Source of the DNA: Candidatus Dormiibacterota bacterium | GTDB taxonomy: Bacteria; Chloroflexota; Dormibacteria; Dormibacterales; Dormibacteraceae | DNA length: 64,000 bases | Assembly: GCA_003169845.1 (NCBI GenBank) | Contig: PNAG01000002.1 | Coordinates: forward strand, 186,001-250,000 | Direction: 5' to 3' | Part shown: positions 31,607 through 40,988 of the stretch, in pieces | Position numbering within the stretch: the stretch's first letter is position 1 | How the letters are laid out: every line of letters begins with the position of its first letter | Made by a program: the position numbers and the translations under genes | Notes under the pieces: model-generated | The model's input: the letters and a program-made list of their open reading frames with translations, nothing else | Databases searched by the model: none | Told to the model about the DNA's origin: nothing

Positions 31607-32818
31607 ATGCAGTCGAGCCGCTGGGTCGTGCTGGCCGTGGCTCTCGGAATCCAGACGGCCACCTCCGTCGTTGCGGCGGCTCTTCCGGTGCTGCTGCCGT
31701 TCGTCAAGGCTGAGTTTCACCTCACATTCGCCGCAGCGGGCCTGCTCTCCAACTTTGCCTTCGTGGGCGGCTTTCTCACGATCGCCGCCGCGGGCTGGGC
31801 TGTCGACGCATTCGGAGATCGCATCGTGATGGTGCTGGGAGGCATCGTGGCCGGCGTCGCTGCGCTGCTCTGCGCGGCTGCCCCCACGTTTTGGCTGCTC
31901 CTCGTCGCGCTGCTGTTGATGGGCGCCGGCATCATGATGCCAACGCCCGCCGGCAGCATTGCCGTGAGATCGGCCTTTGCCCTACGGCTCCGTGGGATGG
32001 TGATGAGCATCCGGCAGACAGGCATCCCGCTCGGAGGATTTTTCGCGGCGCTCATCCTTCCGTGGATCGCCCTCAGCGGCGGCTGGCGCTCGGCGCTCGC
32101 AGCCGCGGGGGTGGCTTCGATTGCCATCGCTCTGATCGGCCTGGTCGCATATCGCTCCGGTCCTCGGACAGTCCAACCCGAGAGTGACAGCGGCAGCTTG
32201 CGGCGGGTCCTGACCCGGGACATTCGAGTCGCCGCCGCCAGCGGAATGTTCCTCGTGAGCAGCCAGATCTGCCTGCTCACCTACCTGGTCGTCTACCTGA
32301 TTCATGACCGCAATCAATCGGTGACCACAGCGGCATTCTTTCTCGCGATGGCACAGCTCGCGGGAGCCGCCGGTCGAGTCTTATGGGGCGTGGTCAGTGA
32401 TCGGATGATGCGCGGCCGGCGGCGCCCCGCTCTCGTGCTGGCGGCCAGCGTGGGTGCGGTCGCGAGCCTTTCACTAGCGGTCATGCCCTCCAGCGCGCCA
32501 ATTCCCTTTCTGCTGGTCGCCATCCTGGCCTGCGCTGTCGGCGCAGTCGGATGGAACGGCGTCCAGATCTCCTACATCTCGGAGCTCGCCAGACCGGGCA
32601 CTGAGGGCCGCAGCGTCGGCCTCGGGCTGATGATCCAGCAGCCGGGCATCCTCATCGGACCGTTTCTTTTTGGGCTGGTGGTCGACCTGACCGGCTCGTT
32701 TCGGCTTGCCTGGCTGCTGGTGGCCGGGTTCCTCGGCACCGCCCTGTTGATCATGATGGCCACCCGTGAGATGCCGCGGATCACCCCTCATCCGCCAGCG
32801 GCAGAAATCATTGCTTGA
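31607..32818 (+). CDS. MFS transporter 1
   Basis: The 403-residue protein has about 12 membrane segments and an MFS loop (DAFGDRIVMVLGG) after segment 2. A SIRQTGIPLGG segment in the middle resembles organic-acid and cyanate-type carriers. It lies 31 bp after IclR 1 in the selenoprotein 2 operon, so it may move the same substrate or product as the island enzymes. Confidence 0.85.
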   Translation: MQSSRWVVLAVALGIQTATSVVAAALPVLLPFVKAEFHLTFAAAGLLSNFAFVGGFLTIAAAGWAVDAFGDRIVMVLGGIVAGVAALLCAAAPTFWLLLVALLLMGAGIMMPTPAGSIAVRSAFALRLRGMVMSIRQTGIPLGGFFAALILPWIALSGGWRSALAAAGVASIAIALIGLVAYRSGPRTVQPESDSGSLRRVLTRDIRVAAASGMFLVSSQICLLTYLVVYLIHDRNQSVTTAAFFLAMAQLAGAAGRVLWGVVSDRMMRGRRRPALVLAASVGAVASLSLAVMPSSAPIPFLLVAILACAVGAVGWNGVQISYISELARPGTEGRSVGLGLMIQQPGILIGPFLFGLVVDLTGSFRLAWLLVAGFLGTALLIMMATREMPRITPHPPAAEIIA

Positions 32819-32848
32819 ACTCCGGGACGCGTCCTTCGAGGAGGCTTT

Positions 32849-33871
32849 TTGAGCACGCACGGCAATAGCTCCCCCAACCAGGCACGGGTCCTCGTGGAGA
32901 CTTTGCGCCCGGGGATCGACAGAGCCGCGGTGGCTTATCCAAAGCCGCTTGTCACAGTCAATTGCTACCTGTTGACCAACGGCAATGCAGCCGTGGTGGT
33001 CGACACTGCAGCTGCTCCTTGGGAAACCAAGGACCATGTCGGCGTACTGCTCGCTCACGCGGGTGTCCGCCCGCAAGAGGTCACCGCAATCGTGTTGACA
33101 CATTGCCACCGTGACCATGCCGACGGCGCCGCGGCTCTCCAGCAGCTCACAGGAGCGCCGGTCGTCATGCATCGGGCTGAGCGATTCACCCTCGCAGAGG
33201 CTGACGAACGATCGCGCGACAGCGGCGCCCTCGGCGCATGGATGGTCAGTCATGGCGTCCCGTATGACATGGCGGAGGACATGGCGGCAGCCTTTCGCTG
33301 GACCGCACCGGAGGCCGGCATCAAGCGAACTCTTGTCGAGGATGGCCATGAGATACAAGTCGGCTCATCGCGCTGGCTGGCCGTACATACCCCGGGGCAC
33401 ACTCCCGGCCATATGTGCCTCTATGAACCGGTGGGCGGCGTGCTCGTAACCGGTGATCACGTCCTGCCCAACGAAAGCTCAAACATCAGCGTGCGACCTG
33501 ACCAGCCGTACGACCCGCTGGGTGCATATCTGCGCGCTCTGGAGCGGGTCCTCGCTCTGCAGCCGGTGCTTTGCCTGCCCGGCCACGGCGAACCGTTTGC
33601 CGACCTGTCGGAGGTGGTCGGACACCAATTTCAGCATCACGCCGCCAGGCTTGATGACGTTCGGGCGACCCTCTCCAACGGAAGCCGCACGGGTTTCGAG
33701 GTCGCGGCCGGCATCCCCTGGGTGCAGCGCTCCAAACGCCTGGCCGACCTCGACGACCGGCATCGCTTCCTGGCATTTGGAGAGACGCTTGCGCACCTTG
33801 AATGCCTCGAGGCCAGGGGCGAGATCATCCGGCAGGGCACGGACTCTGTCGTCTGGCGGCGCGCAGCGTAG
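32849..33871 (+). CDS. metallo-beta-lactamase-fold hydrolase 1
   Basis: TTG 32849 follows GAGGAGG by 4 nt, giving 340 residues. Metal ligands are visible in THCHRDHADG, HTPGHTPGHMCLYE, TGDHVLP and the late LPGHGEPF. The fold is that of glyoxalase II-like thioesterases and related hydrolases. It is the last gene of the selenoprotein 2 operon and resembles hydrolase 2 at 46384-47361. A CoA or glutathione-type thioester substrate is plausible. Confidence 0.87.
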   Translation: MSTHGNSSPNQARVLVETLRPGIDRAAVAYPKPLVTVNCYLLTNGNAAVVVDTAAAPWETKDHVGVLLAHAGVRPQEVTAIVLTHCHRDHADGAAALQQLTGAPVVMHRAERFTLAEADERSRDSGALGAWMVSHGVPYDMAEDMAAAFRWTAPEAGIKRTLVEDGHEIQVGSSRWLAVHTPGHTPGHMCLYEPVGGVLVTGDHVLPNESSNISVRPDQPYDPLGAYLRALERVLALQPVLCLPGHGEPFADLSEVVGHQFQHHAARLDDVRATLSNGSRTGFEVAAGIPWVQRSKRLADLDDRHRFLAFGETLAHLECLEARGEIIRQGTDSVVWRRAA

Positions 33872-33890
33872 ATCTTCCTGCCGGCAGAGT

Positions 33891-35336
33891 TCAGGCGTGC
33901 TTGAAAATCGGGCTTTCAGGAACGCGAATGATCGCGGGTGTGGCGATCAGTGTCACCACCGCAAGGGCAGCAGCGACGGCTGGCAGAACGCCGGCGCCCT
34001 GTCCCGATGAGCTGATGATCTCGGCGGTGATGGAGATGGCGAGGATGCCGCCGATCTGCCGGAACGTGGCCCGGAGGCCTGAGATGGCCGCAACCTGGCT
34101 TGGCATGAGCTGCAGGGCAGCATTGTTCGAGGGCGGCCCGGAGAGGCCGATTCCGATCCCACAGATCACACATGAAATGCTCAGCCACAGAAATGGGTCG
34201 ATCGCTGCCGGCCGGATCGCCAGGACGATCAGACCCGCGGCCAGCAAGCAGAATCCAACCGCCATCGGCCGCCTGTAGCCGAATCGCTGTATGAGCCACA
34301 GCGCCGTTACCGTCGAAACAACTGCCATTGTTGCCGCGCGGATGGTCAGCAAACCTCCCGCTTCCAGAGGTCGCATTCCAAAGGTGACCTGTGCGTACAG
34401 GGGCAGGAGGCTGAAGAGGCCCAGCGCCGCAGCACCGTACACGATGTTCAACCCGTTGACGACGACAAAGGTCCTCTGCTTGAGCAGGGCTGGGGGCAGA
34501 ATCGGATATCTGGCCGTCTCCTGCCTCAGAACGAACGCGGCACCAAACAGCACAGCGAGGCCAAGCACGGCCCAGGGCACCGCTGATCGCGTGCCGAGCT
34601 GGCCCAGCTCGTTCAGCCCCAGCATCATCGACAGAATGGCAAGGATCATCAACCCCGATCCGACGAGGTCGATTTGAAGGCGGCGCTTGCCGAGTGGCGG
34701 ATCCCGCGGCAGCAGTCGAGCCAGCATCGCGATCAAGACCAAACCCAGCGGCACGTTGATGAAGAAGATGAGGCGCCACGAAGAGTACGTGACGATCAAG
34801 CCTCCCAGGGCCGGCCCGATCATCGAGCCCAGCGGAAAAATACTCGTCATCAGTCCGATCGGCCGGTCCCTCGCGGATCCGAACTGATCGGATAGAACCC
34901 CTGCGGTCGAGGGCATCAGACCCGCACCTCCGAGGGCCTGAACGAATCGCAGCCCGATCAGGACATATATGTTCCCGACCAGCCCGCAGCCGAGCGACGC
35001 CAGAGTGAACAGAGAGATGAATGCGAGGAACATCCGCCTGCGACCGAGGACGTCGCTCAGTCGCCCGGCGATGGGCAATCCGGTGATGATCCCGAGCGAG
35101 TAAGCGGTGATGGTCCAGGCGCTCCACGTGACGCTGGCATGCAGCTCGCGCGTCAGCGTTGGCAAAGCTGTGGCCACGACGGTGCCGTCGATGGCACTCA
35201 GGGTCAGTGCCACCGAGGTCCCTGCAAAGATGACCCATCGATTTTTCGCTCCGCGGTGCTGTGGCGACTGGAAGTCCCGCGGGGCGATCTCCTCGTCAGC
35301 CACAGGTGCGAAGGCTAAGCAATTGCCCGACGCCAT
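33891..35336 (-). CDS. MFS transporter 2, EmrB/QacA (DHA2) type
   Basis: The 481-residue protein has about 14 membrane segments, DGTVVATALPTLTREL in the first segment (the DHA2 motif) and GRLSDVLGRRRMFL as the loop signature. This family exports drugs and metabolites by proton antiport. It converges on hydrolase 1 with a 19-bp gap and diverges from the chromate-type transporter genes. Confidence 0.87.
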   Translation of the reverse strand: MASGNCLAFAPVADEEIAPRDFQSPQHRGAKNRWVIFAGTSVALTLSAIDGTVVATALPTLTRELHASVTWSAWTITAYSLGIITGLPIAGRLSDVLGRRRMFLAFISLFTLASLGCGLVGNIYVLIGLRFVQALGGAGLMPSTAGVLSDQFGSARDRPIGLMTSIFPLGSMIGPALGGLIVTYSSWRLIFFINVPLGLVLIAMLARLLPRDPPLGKRRLQIDLVGSGLMILAILSMMLGLNELGQLGTRSAVPWAVLGLAVLFGAAFVLRQETARYPILPPALLKQRTFVVVNGLNIVYGAAALGLFSLLPLYAQVTFGMRPLEAGGLLTIRAATMAVVSTVTALWLIQRFGYRRPMAVGFCLLAAGLIVLAIRPAAIDPFLWLSISCVICGIGIGLSGPPSNNAALQLMPSQVAAISGLRATFRQIGGILAISITAEIISSSGQGAGVLPAVAAALAVVTLIATPAIIRVPESPIFKHA

Positions 35337-35375
35337 GCTCGACTATGACGTGGTGGTGCGTTCAGGCGTGAAGAC

Positions 35376-35996
35376 ATGACGCCTGTCGAATCGACGCCAT
35401 CGACTGTCATGCCCCCGCGGCCGTTGGAGCTGCTCGTGGTCTGGATGAAGGCGGCCAGCCAGGCTATCGGCGGCGGCGGATCGGGAGTCCTCACCGCTTA
35501 CAACACGATGGTCGCTTCTCGCAGCTGGCTGTCCGCCGAATCGTGGTCAGAGTGCTGGGCGATTTGCCAGATCGTGCCCGGTGTGAACATCATGGCCATG
35601 GCCCTGCTGACCGGTTCACGCCTGGCCGGATGGCCAGGGGCTCTGGCATCTCTTGGAGGCCTCGTGGGCCCCAGCCTGGTCGCGACTCTCCTCATCACAA
35701 TCCTGTACAGCCGAGTACAGGGCTCTCATCTGGTCCAGTCCGGGCTTCACGGGCTGATGGCCGCTGCGGCCGCGGGGTCGATCATGTTCAGCTGGCGGCT
35801 CGCGAGTCCAGCGATTCGCGCCAACCTGACTCGAGGTCGATTGGTCTTCTCGGTCGGCGTCGTCATCGTCGTGACGTCGGCGGTTCTCGTCCGCACAACC
35901 CAGGTGCCAGTCTTCGTCATGCTTTTGACGGGCGGAGGTGCGATGGGCTTGACCCTGTGGGTCGACGACTATCGCGGCCGGAAAGCAGAGAAGTGA
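35376..35996 (+). CDS. chromate transporter family half-protein A
   Basis: The 206-residue protein has one CHR domain with several membrane segments (QAIGGGGSGVLTAYNTMV, then SECWAICQIVPGVNIMAMALL). Together with the next gene it forms a split two-gene CHR transporter. The family includes chromate exporters, but many members have unknown anion substrates. ATG 35409 is an alternative start. Confidence 0.82.
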   Translation: MTPVESTPSTVMPPRPLELLVVWMKAASQAIGGGGSGVLTAYNTMVASRSWLSAESWSECWAICQIVPGVNIMAMALLTGSRLAGWPGALASLGGLVGPSLVATLLITILYSRVQGSHLVQSGLHGLMAAAAAGSIMFSWRLASPAIRANLTRGRLVFSVGVVIVVTSAVLVRTTQVPVFVMLLTGGGAMGLTLWVDDYRGRKAEK

Positions 35997-36505
35997 CCGA
36001 TCCGATCCTGTACTTCTGGCTGGTCCTGAAAGCCTCTCTCCTGTCTTCCGGCGGACAGGGCAACCTGCCCAGCCTTCATCAGGACTTCACCGCTCGTGGC
36101 TGGGCGACCGACGGGCAGTTCGCGGCGGCACTGGCTGTCGGTCAGGTGGCGCCCGGTCCCGGAGGACTCTGGGTGGTGGCCATCGGTTATCTCGTAGCCG
36201 GCCTTCCGGGCGCCGGCATGGCAGCCCTCGCGGTCATCCTCCCGCCTTTCCTCGTCATCCCCGTGGGCCGGATCCACAGGCGCATCGGCTCAGCCCCGGC
36301 AGTCCGCGGCTTTGTCCGGGGCATAGTGCTGGTCGTGGCCGCCACCGTCCCGGTGGTCTTTCTTCGCATTCTCGCTTCTTACGGTCTGGATCTCAGGACG
36401 GCGTCGCTCGTGGTGGCATGCATCGGACTCCACCTCACCCGCCGCGTGCCGGTGATCGTCGTGATCGCCCTGGGCTCCCTGGCCGGGTTGTTGCTGTTTC
36501 GCTGA
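35993..36505 (+). CDS. chromate transporter family half-protein B
   Basis: GTG 35993 overlaps the stop of half-protein A (GTGA). The 170-residue membrane protein has the CHR landmarks SSGGQGNLPSLHQDF and ALAVGQVAPGPGGLWVVAIGY. The overlap indicates a paired short-chain CHR transporter. Confidence 0.82.
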   Translation: MTDPILYFWLVLKASLLSSGGQGNLPSLHQDFTARGWATDGQFAAALAVGQVAPGPGGLWVVAIGYLVAGLPGAGMAALAVILPPFLVIPVGRIHRRIGSAPAVRGFVRGIVLVVAATVPVVFLRILASYGLDLRTASLVVACIGLHLTRRVPVIVVIALGSLAGLLLFR

Positions 36506-36525
36506 TCAGCGACGGGTCATCCTTT

Positions 36526-37923
36526 CTAGGCGGGGCGCAGCAACTCCATGAGTTCGGCCGTGTCAGGAATGGAGTCGCCCTCGAAAACCAGCTCAGGCAG
36601 GCGGGCGGCCTGCGCCATGGCTTTGCTGTTGGGCCCAAACGCAAGGCAGTCCCTGAAGACCTCTCCGATTTCAGCGTTGCTCAGAGGATTGTCCGGGTGG
36701 CCGTGGGCAACCTTTACGTCGATCGACCGCAGCGTGCGGCCATCGCGAAGCTCGAGCTCAACGCATGAGCTTCCGCGAGATCCTTCGAGCGTCACGTCCA
36801 CAACCTGGGCGAGGGCGCGGTACCTCTGGTCGCCCAGGGCCGGCGGCTCAAAATGCCGCAACTGCACCGTGCCGTCGACGATGACACACGCCAGAGCCCA
36901 CGGAATGCTGAACTGCGCGTCGATGAAGTTGCGAGGGTTTTTGCGCACGTCACGTGGGTCGGTCATGATCCGCATGTGTTCGTCGCCGAAGACGCGAACA
37001 GCCACGACGTCTTCCGGCGCATAGGTCCCTGCCAGAGTTCGCAGCGCGTCGATCGCGGGATGGGCGACGAGGCCGCACGGGTAACCCTTGAAGCCGAGGC
37101 GCTCACCCCTGTACTCGGTGCCCAGTCCTGCCGTCACCGACTCGAGGTCAACTTCTTTGTCCCCAAAATAGAGCGGGTACAGGGCGTACCGGCCGGTCAG
37201 GAACTGCTGTATGCCGGTGATGCCCCGCGCAGCCAGGTCGGCCGCCATGATGCCATTGCGCACGGCAAATCCCAGCTGCAGCCGAACTCCCAGGACGCCC
37301 TCGATCTGCCCTTGATAGTTGCCTGCCGCCTGCGCATAAGCGAGTCCCATCGCATTCTGAGTAGCGGCTGCGTCGAGCTCCATGATCTTGGCCGCCGCCG
37401 CTGTCGCTCCGAACACCGAAAACAGGTAAGCCGAGTTCCATCCCGACTTGCCGAACGTGGCGTCAATCGGTGCCGCGAGCAGGCGGGCATGCACGTCGGT
37501 CGCCACGGCAATCGCGGTCAGCAGCGCGTCACCGCTTACGCTGCCTTTTCGCTCGGCAACCGCGAGCGCGGCGGGAACGACCGCCATGCCAACGCCGTAG
37601 CCGTGCGTGTTGCCGATCCAGATCTTGTCTTCGTACTCGTGGGCCTTTGCATACGTCGCATTCGCCAGACCGGCCATGTGAGCCGGCGCTCGGTCTCCAA
37701 AGCCCAGGATCGTCGACTCGGTTCGCCCCCCGCTTTCCGTGGCGAAATCGCGCACCGCCGCCGATCCCGGTGCACTCGCGCCGGCGATGGCCGTGCCGAT
37801 GCACCAAACGAGCTCACGGCGCGCGGACATGGTCACCGCAGGGCTGAGCTCCTCACGTTTGACCGTGGCGATGTGCTTCGAAATGGCCCGCTCCATGTTC
37901 CCGTCACCGGTTCGCTCGCTCAT
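36526..37923 (-). CDS. MmgE/PrpD family protein
   Basis: The 465-residue protein has the MmgE/PrpD fold, with FGDRAPAHMAGLANATYAKA and EDKIWIGNTHGYGVGMAVVPAAL in the N-terminal helical domain and GFKGYPCGLVAHPAIDALR before the lid. The family includes 2-methylcitrate dehydratase and cis-aconitate decarboxylase. With the citrate-synthase-type genes nearby, a methylcitrate-like step for propionyl-CoA is possible, but the exact substrate is not shown. It is divergent from transporter operon 2. Confidence 0.85.
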   Translation of the reverse strand: MSERTGDGNMERAISKHIATVKREELSPAVTMSARRELVWCIGTAIAGASAPGSAAVRDFATESGGRTESTILGFGDRAPAHMAGLANATYAKAHEYEDKIWIGNTHGYGVGMAVVPAALAVAERKGSVSGDALLTAIAVATDVHARLLAAPIDATFGKSGWNSAYLFSVFGATAAAAKIMELDAAATQNAMGLAYAQAAGNYQGQIEGVLGVRLQLGFAVRNGIMAADLAARGITGIQQFLTGRYALYPLYFGDKEVDLESVTAGLGTEYRGERLGFKGYPCGLVAHPAIDALRTLAGTYAPEDVVAVRVFGDEHMRIMTDPRDVRKNPRNFIDAQFSIPWALACVIVDGTVQLRHFEPPALGDQRYRALAQVVDVTLEGSRGSSCVELELRDGRTLRSIDVKVAHGHPDNPLSNAEIGEVFRDCLAFGPNSKAMAQAARLPELVFEGDSIPDTAELMELLRPA

Positions 37924-38033
37924 AGCTCGACGATCCTTACGTCAAGGCCACGGCTGGGTTGCGTCGGCGCTTCCGAGACGCATGTGGGGACCTGTTCGAT
38001 TCGATTCATCACAGCACTCCGCCGAGTTACGGA

Positions 38034-38091
38034 TTGACAGCAACTTCGCTGCCCACTAGGCTATCGGAAACAGCGTTCTGTCTGTAGGACG
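38034..38091 (+). promoter_or_regulatory. promoter and operator (site D) of transporter operon 2
   Basis: TTGACA (38034-38039), a 17-bp spacer and TAGGCT (38057-38062) are followed after 11 bp by CGTTC-TGTCTGTA-GGACG (38074-38091). The operator would cover the first transcribed bases, so a repressor bound there should block the polymerase. Confidence 0.7.
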
Positions 38092-38123
38092 CGTCCGAAA
38101 GCCGAGAGGAGAGAGGAACGAAG

Positions 38124-38198
38124 GTGGGCCTGGTGAGATCAAAGGACGCGCTTGTGGCATTGAGTTTTGCCGGCCTCCAAGTCGAAGTTCGTTCATAG
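38124..38198 (+). CDS. possible 24-aa leader peptide before LivH-like gene 2
   Basis: GTG 38124 follows GAGAGG by about 7 nt and the frame ends at TAG 38196-38198, whose G is also the first base of the next GTG start. The LivH-like gene itself has no clear ribosome site, so it may depend on translation of this short frame. It could also be chance. Confidence 0.3.
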   Translation: MGLVRSKDALVALSFAGLQVEVRS

Positions 38199-39121
38199 TG
38201 CTGTTCACCGGCCACGTCACGTGGGACCAATTCTTTCTTCTCCTTGGAACCGGGATCGTGGATGGAGCAATCCTGGCTCCGGCGTGCCTGGGATTCTCCC
38301 TGCAGTTCGGGATCACCAACTACGTGAACTTTGCCTACGGCGAGGCGATGACGTTCTCCGCCTTCATGGCGTGGGTGTTCGGGGTCGAAAAGTTTCACCT
38401 CGGTTTTGTGCAGTACGTCCTGGTCGCCGGCCTTATCACCGCCCTCGGTTCCTTGCTGATCGGCGCGCTCATATACACGCCTTTCTACAATCGGCGTCCG
38501 CAGCTGCTCTATCTGCTCGTGCTGACGTTCGCCACCGCGCTCATCCTCGCCGCGCTCTACGTGATCATTTGGGGCGAGGCGCCCCATGTCCTCGCGTACC
38601 CTGACGGAGCCAGCAACACCCACTACATCGGCCCATTCCTGGTGACGAATATCGAATTGATATTCATTGCCATCTCGGTCCTGATCCTGGCGGGGATATA
38701 CGCCCTTCTGAAATACACAACGCTCGGCAAGATCATGCGAGCGATGTCCGATGACAGGAGCCTGGCCACCGTGTGCGGCCTACCGATCAACCTCGTCTCG
38801 AACGCAACCTGGTTCATCACCGGCTTTCTGGGCGGGATCGCCGGAGTTGTGCTGGGCCTGCACTCGTATGGCTTCGACACCACGCTTGGGGACGGGTTTG
38901 TGTACCTGGTATTTGCCGCGGTGATCATCGGTGGCATTGGCCGATCGTTGGGGGCCGTCGTGGGCGCATTGATCATCGGTCTCGTTTTCGAGCTTTCATC
39001 GCTGATCGTCGGCTCTGCGCTGACGCCGGTGGCTGTTTTCGCGGTCCTCGTGCTCATCATGCTGTTCCGGCCTGAGGGCCTCCTGGGCTCGACCGGCCGG
39101 TCCGCTTTCTCCCGGGCATGA
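38198..39121 (+). CDS. branched-chain-amino-acid-type ABC permease, LivH-like (transporter 2)
   Basis: The 307-residue membrane protein has the GFSLQFGITNYVNFAYGEAM signature and the MRAMSDDRSLATVCGLP coupling loop, and is paralogous to the permease at 19446-20342. No ribosome site is seen before GTG 38198. First transport gene of the second complete cassette. Confidence 0.9.
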   Translation: MLFTGHVTWDQFFLLLGTGIVDGAILAPACLGFSLQFGITNYVNFAYGEAMTFSAFMAWVFGVEKFHLGFVQYVLVAGLITALGSLLIGALIYTPFYNRRPQLLYLLVLTFATALILAALYVIIWGEAPHVLAYPDGASNTHYIGPFLVTNIELIFIAISVLILAGIYALLKYTTLGKIMRAMSDDRSLATVCGLPINLVSNATWFITGFLGGIAGVVLGLHSYGFDTTLGDGFVYLVFAAVIIGGIGRSLGAVVGALIIGLVFELSSLIVGSALTPVAVFAVLVLIMLFRPEGLLGSTGRSAFSRA

Positions 39122-39137
39122 TGGAGATCCAAAGCCA

Positions 39138-40169
39138 ATGACCTCTCCGACCCTGATCTACGTCATCACGATCCTGATTCTCATATGTGTGAACTCCATC
39201 GCCGCGCTCGGTTTCAACCTGCAGTTCGCCGAGGCCGGGATCGTGAATCTCGCCTACATCATGCTGGTCGCCGTCGGAGCCTACATGACAGGTATCGCAG
39301 CGGTCGGTCCGCCTCCTCCGGGAGACCTGGTCACCCACTACATCGGCGGCTTTCAATGGCCGTTTCCGTGGGATCTCCTGTTCGGAATCGCCTGTGCGGT
39401 CGCGTTTGCGCTGCTTTTGGGCCTGGTGGCATTGCGCCGCCTTCGACACGACTACCTGGCTCTGGCGTTGGTTTCGATCCTTCAGGGCATGCAGATCCTC
39501 GTCGGCACCAATACGCGTCTGTTCAACGGGATCACCGGGATCACCGGCGTCCCCGCTCCAGGGGGCGATCTGCCGCTCCTACAGTCACAACTCGTTTTCC
39601 TGGGCGTGGCGGTGGTGTGCCTGGTGTTGACCTATACGTTCCTGTCCCGAATCACGCGCTCACCACTCGGCCGCGTGTTGAAGGCAATTCGAGAGGATGA
39701 GGAGGCTGCCGCGTCGCTTGGAAAATACACGGTGCTGTTCAAGCTCACAGCCTTCGCCGTCGGAGGAGGGATAGCCGGGCTCTCGGGTGGTCTGTTCGCA
39801 ATGTATGCCGGCGGCTGGAGCTCAACCGCCTGGCTGCCGCAAGAAGGCCTGATATTGCTGGCGTCGGTCATCATCGGAGGGAGAGGACGCAACCTCGGCG
39901 TGGTCGTTGGCACGGTTGTCACGGTGGGCTTGATCCAACAGCTCAGCGGCTTCCTGCCCCTTCCGCAAGGCCTGTCGGTGACGATTCTTCCCCAGCTGCA
40001 GGTGATGCTGCTGGGGGCCCTCATCATCGTGTTCCTCTGGCTTCGCCCCGAGGGGATCCTACCCGAACAAAAAGAGAGGTTCGAGAAAATCAGCCTGGAT
40101 CCGGTGCCGGCTGTTTCGGCCGCGGTGGGGGCAGGTGCCGGACATCCGTCCGATACCAGGCAATCATGA
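39138..40169 (+). CDS. branched-chain-amino-acid-type ABC permease, LivM-like (transporter 2)
   Basis: The 343-residue membrane protein has GFNLQFAEAGIVNLAYIM, the LKAIREDEEAAASLGKY loop and the terminal RPEGILPEQKERF. Its stop overlaps the LivG-like start (ATGA). Confidence 0.9.
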   Translation: MTSPTLIYVITILILICVNSIAALGFNLQFAEAGIVNLAYIMLVAVGAYMTGIAAVGPPPPGDLVTHYIGGFQWPFPWDLLFGIACAVAFALLLGLVALRRLRHDYLALALVSILQGMQILVGTNTRLFNGITGITGVPAPGGDLPLLQSQLVFLGVAVVCLVLTYTFLSRITRSPLGRVLKAIREDEEAAASLGKYTVLFKLTAFAVGGGIAGLSGGLFAMYAGGWSSTAWLPQEGLILLASVIIGGRGRNLGVVVGTVVTVGLIQQLSGFLPLPQGLSVTILPQLQVMLLGALIIVFLWLRPEGILPEQKERFEKISLDPVPAVSAAVGAGAGHPSDTRQS

Positions 40170-40942
40170 GTAGCACTCCGCCTCGCGCACACGCACTGGA
40201 GGTTCGCAACCTGTCCTGCTCGTTCAGCGGGCTGCAGGCAGTTCGAGACCTGAGCCTGACGCTCGAGCCCGGCAGCTTCGTGGGCCTGATCGGTCCCAAT
40301 GGCGCGGGCAAGACGACGCTGCTGGAATGCATTTCCGGCCACAACCGCAAATATGCGGGGAGGGTCTTCCTGGAAGGCATGGAAACGACAAAGTGGCCGC
40401 CGCACAAAATCGGCGGCATGGGTGTGATCCGCACCTTTCAGGTGGCTCGCCCGTTTGCCAAGCTGACGATACTGTCGAATCTGATGACCGGCCCTCGCCA
40501 TCAGAAGGGCGAGGCGCTCATCCCCGCAATCCTCGGCAACTGGCACGCGGAGCAACGCGAGCACTTGCGCGTGGCCTGGTCATGGTTGCAGCGATTCGAG
40601 CTGGAGGCGGCAGGGGACAGTTACGGTGGTCAGCTTTCGGGTGGCCAGGAGCGGCTCGCCGAGCTTTCGAGGGCGATGATGGCCGAGCCGACCATGCTGC
40701 TCCTCGATGAGCCGTTTGCGGGTGTCAGCCCGGTCAACCGAATGCGTCTGGCCGAGTACCTGAAGAAGGTTTCACGCGAGCGGTCGCTCACCGTCTTGAT
40801 GGTCGAGCATCGCCTCGAGTTCATCGAGAGGCTGTGCAGCAGGGTGGTGGTGATGGCCGAAGGTGGGATCATCGCCGACGGTCAGATGAGCGAGGTCAAG
40901 CAGGACAAGAGGGTCCTCGAGGCTTACCTTGGCGTCGTCTGA
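40166..40942 (+). CDS. ABC transporter ATPase, LivG-like (transporter 2)
   Basis: The 258-residue ATPase has Walker A GPNGAGKT, signature LSGGQERLAELSR and Walker B MLLLDEPFAGVSP, with the switch His in MVEHRLEF. Confidence 0.92.
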   Translation: MSSTPPRAHALEVRNLSCSFSGLQAVRDLSLTLEPGSFVGLIGPNGAGKTTLLECISGHNRKYAGRVFLEGMETTKWPPHKIGGMGVIRTFQVARPFAKLTILSNLMTGPRHQKGEALIPAILGNWHAEQREHLRVAWSWLQRFELEAAGDSYGGQLSGGQERLAELSRAMMAEPTMLLLDEPFAGVSPVNRMRLAEYLKKVSRERSLTVLMVEHRLEFIERLCSRVVVMAEGGIIADGQMSEVKQDKRVLEAYLGVV

Positions 40943-40988
40943 CGCGGGCAAGCTCCAGGACGGGAGCTCCCCTGACGGTTCGGCGAAA

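Noticed and set aside
35363..35380. Operator-like CGTTC before the chromate transporter gene
   Set aside because: Only one arm is present; the second half does not match.
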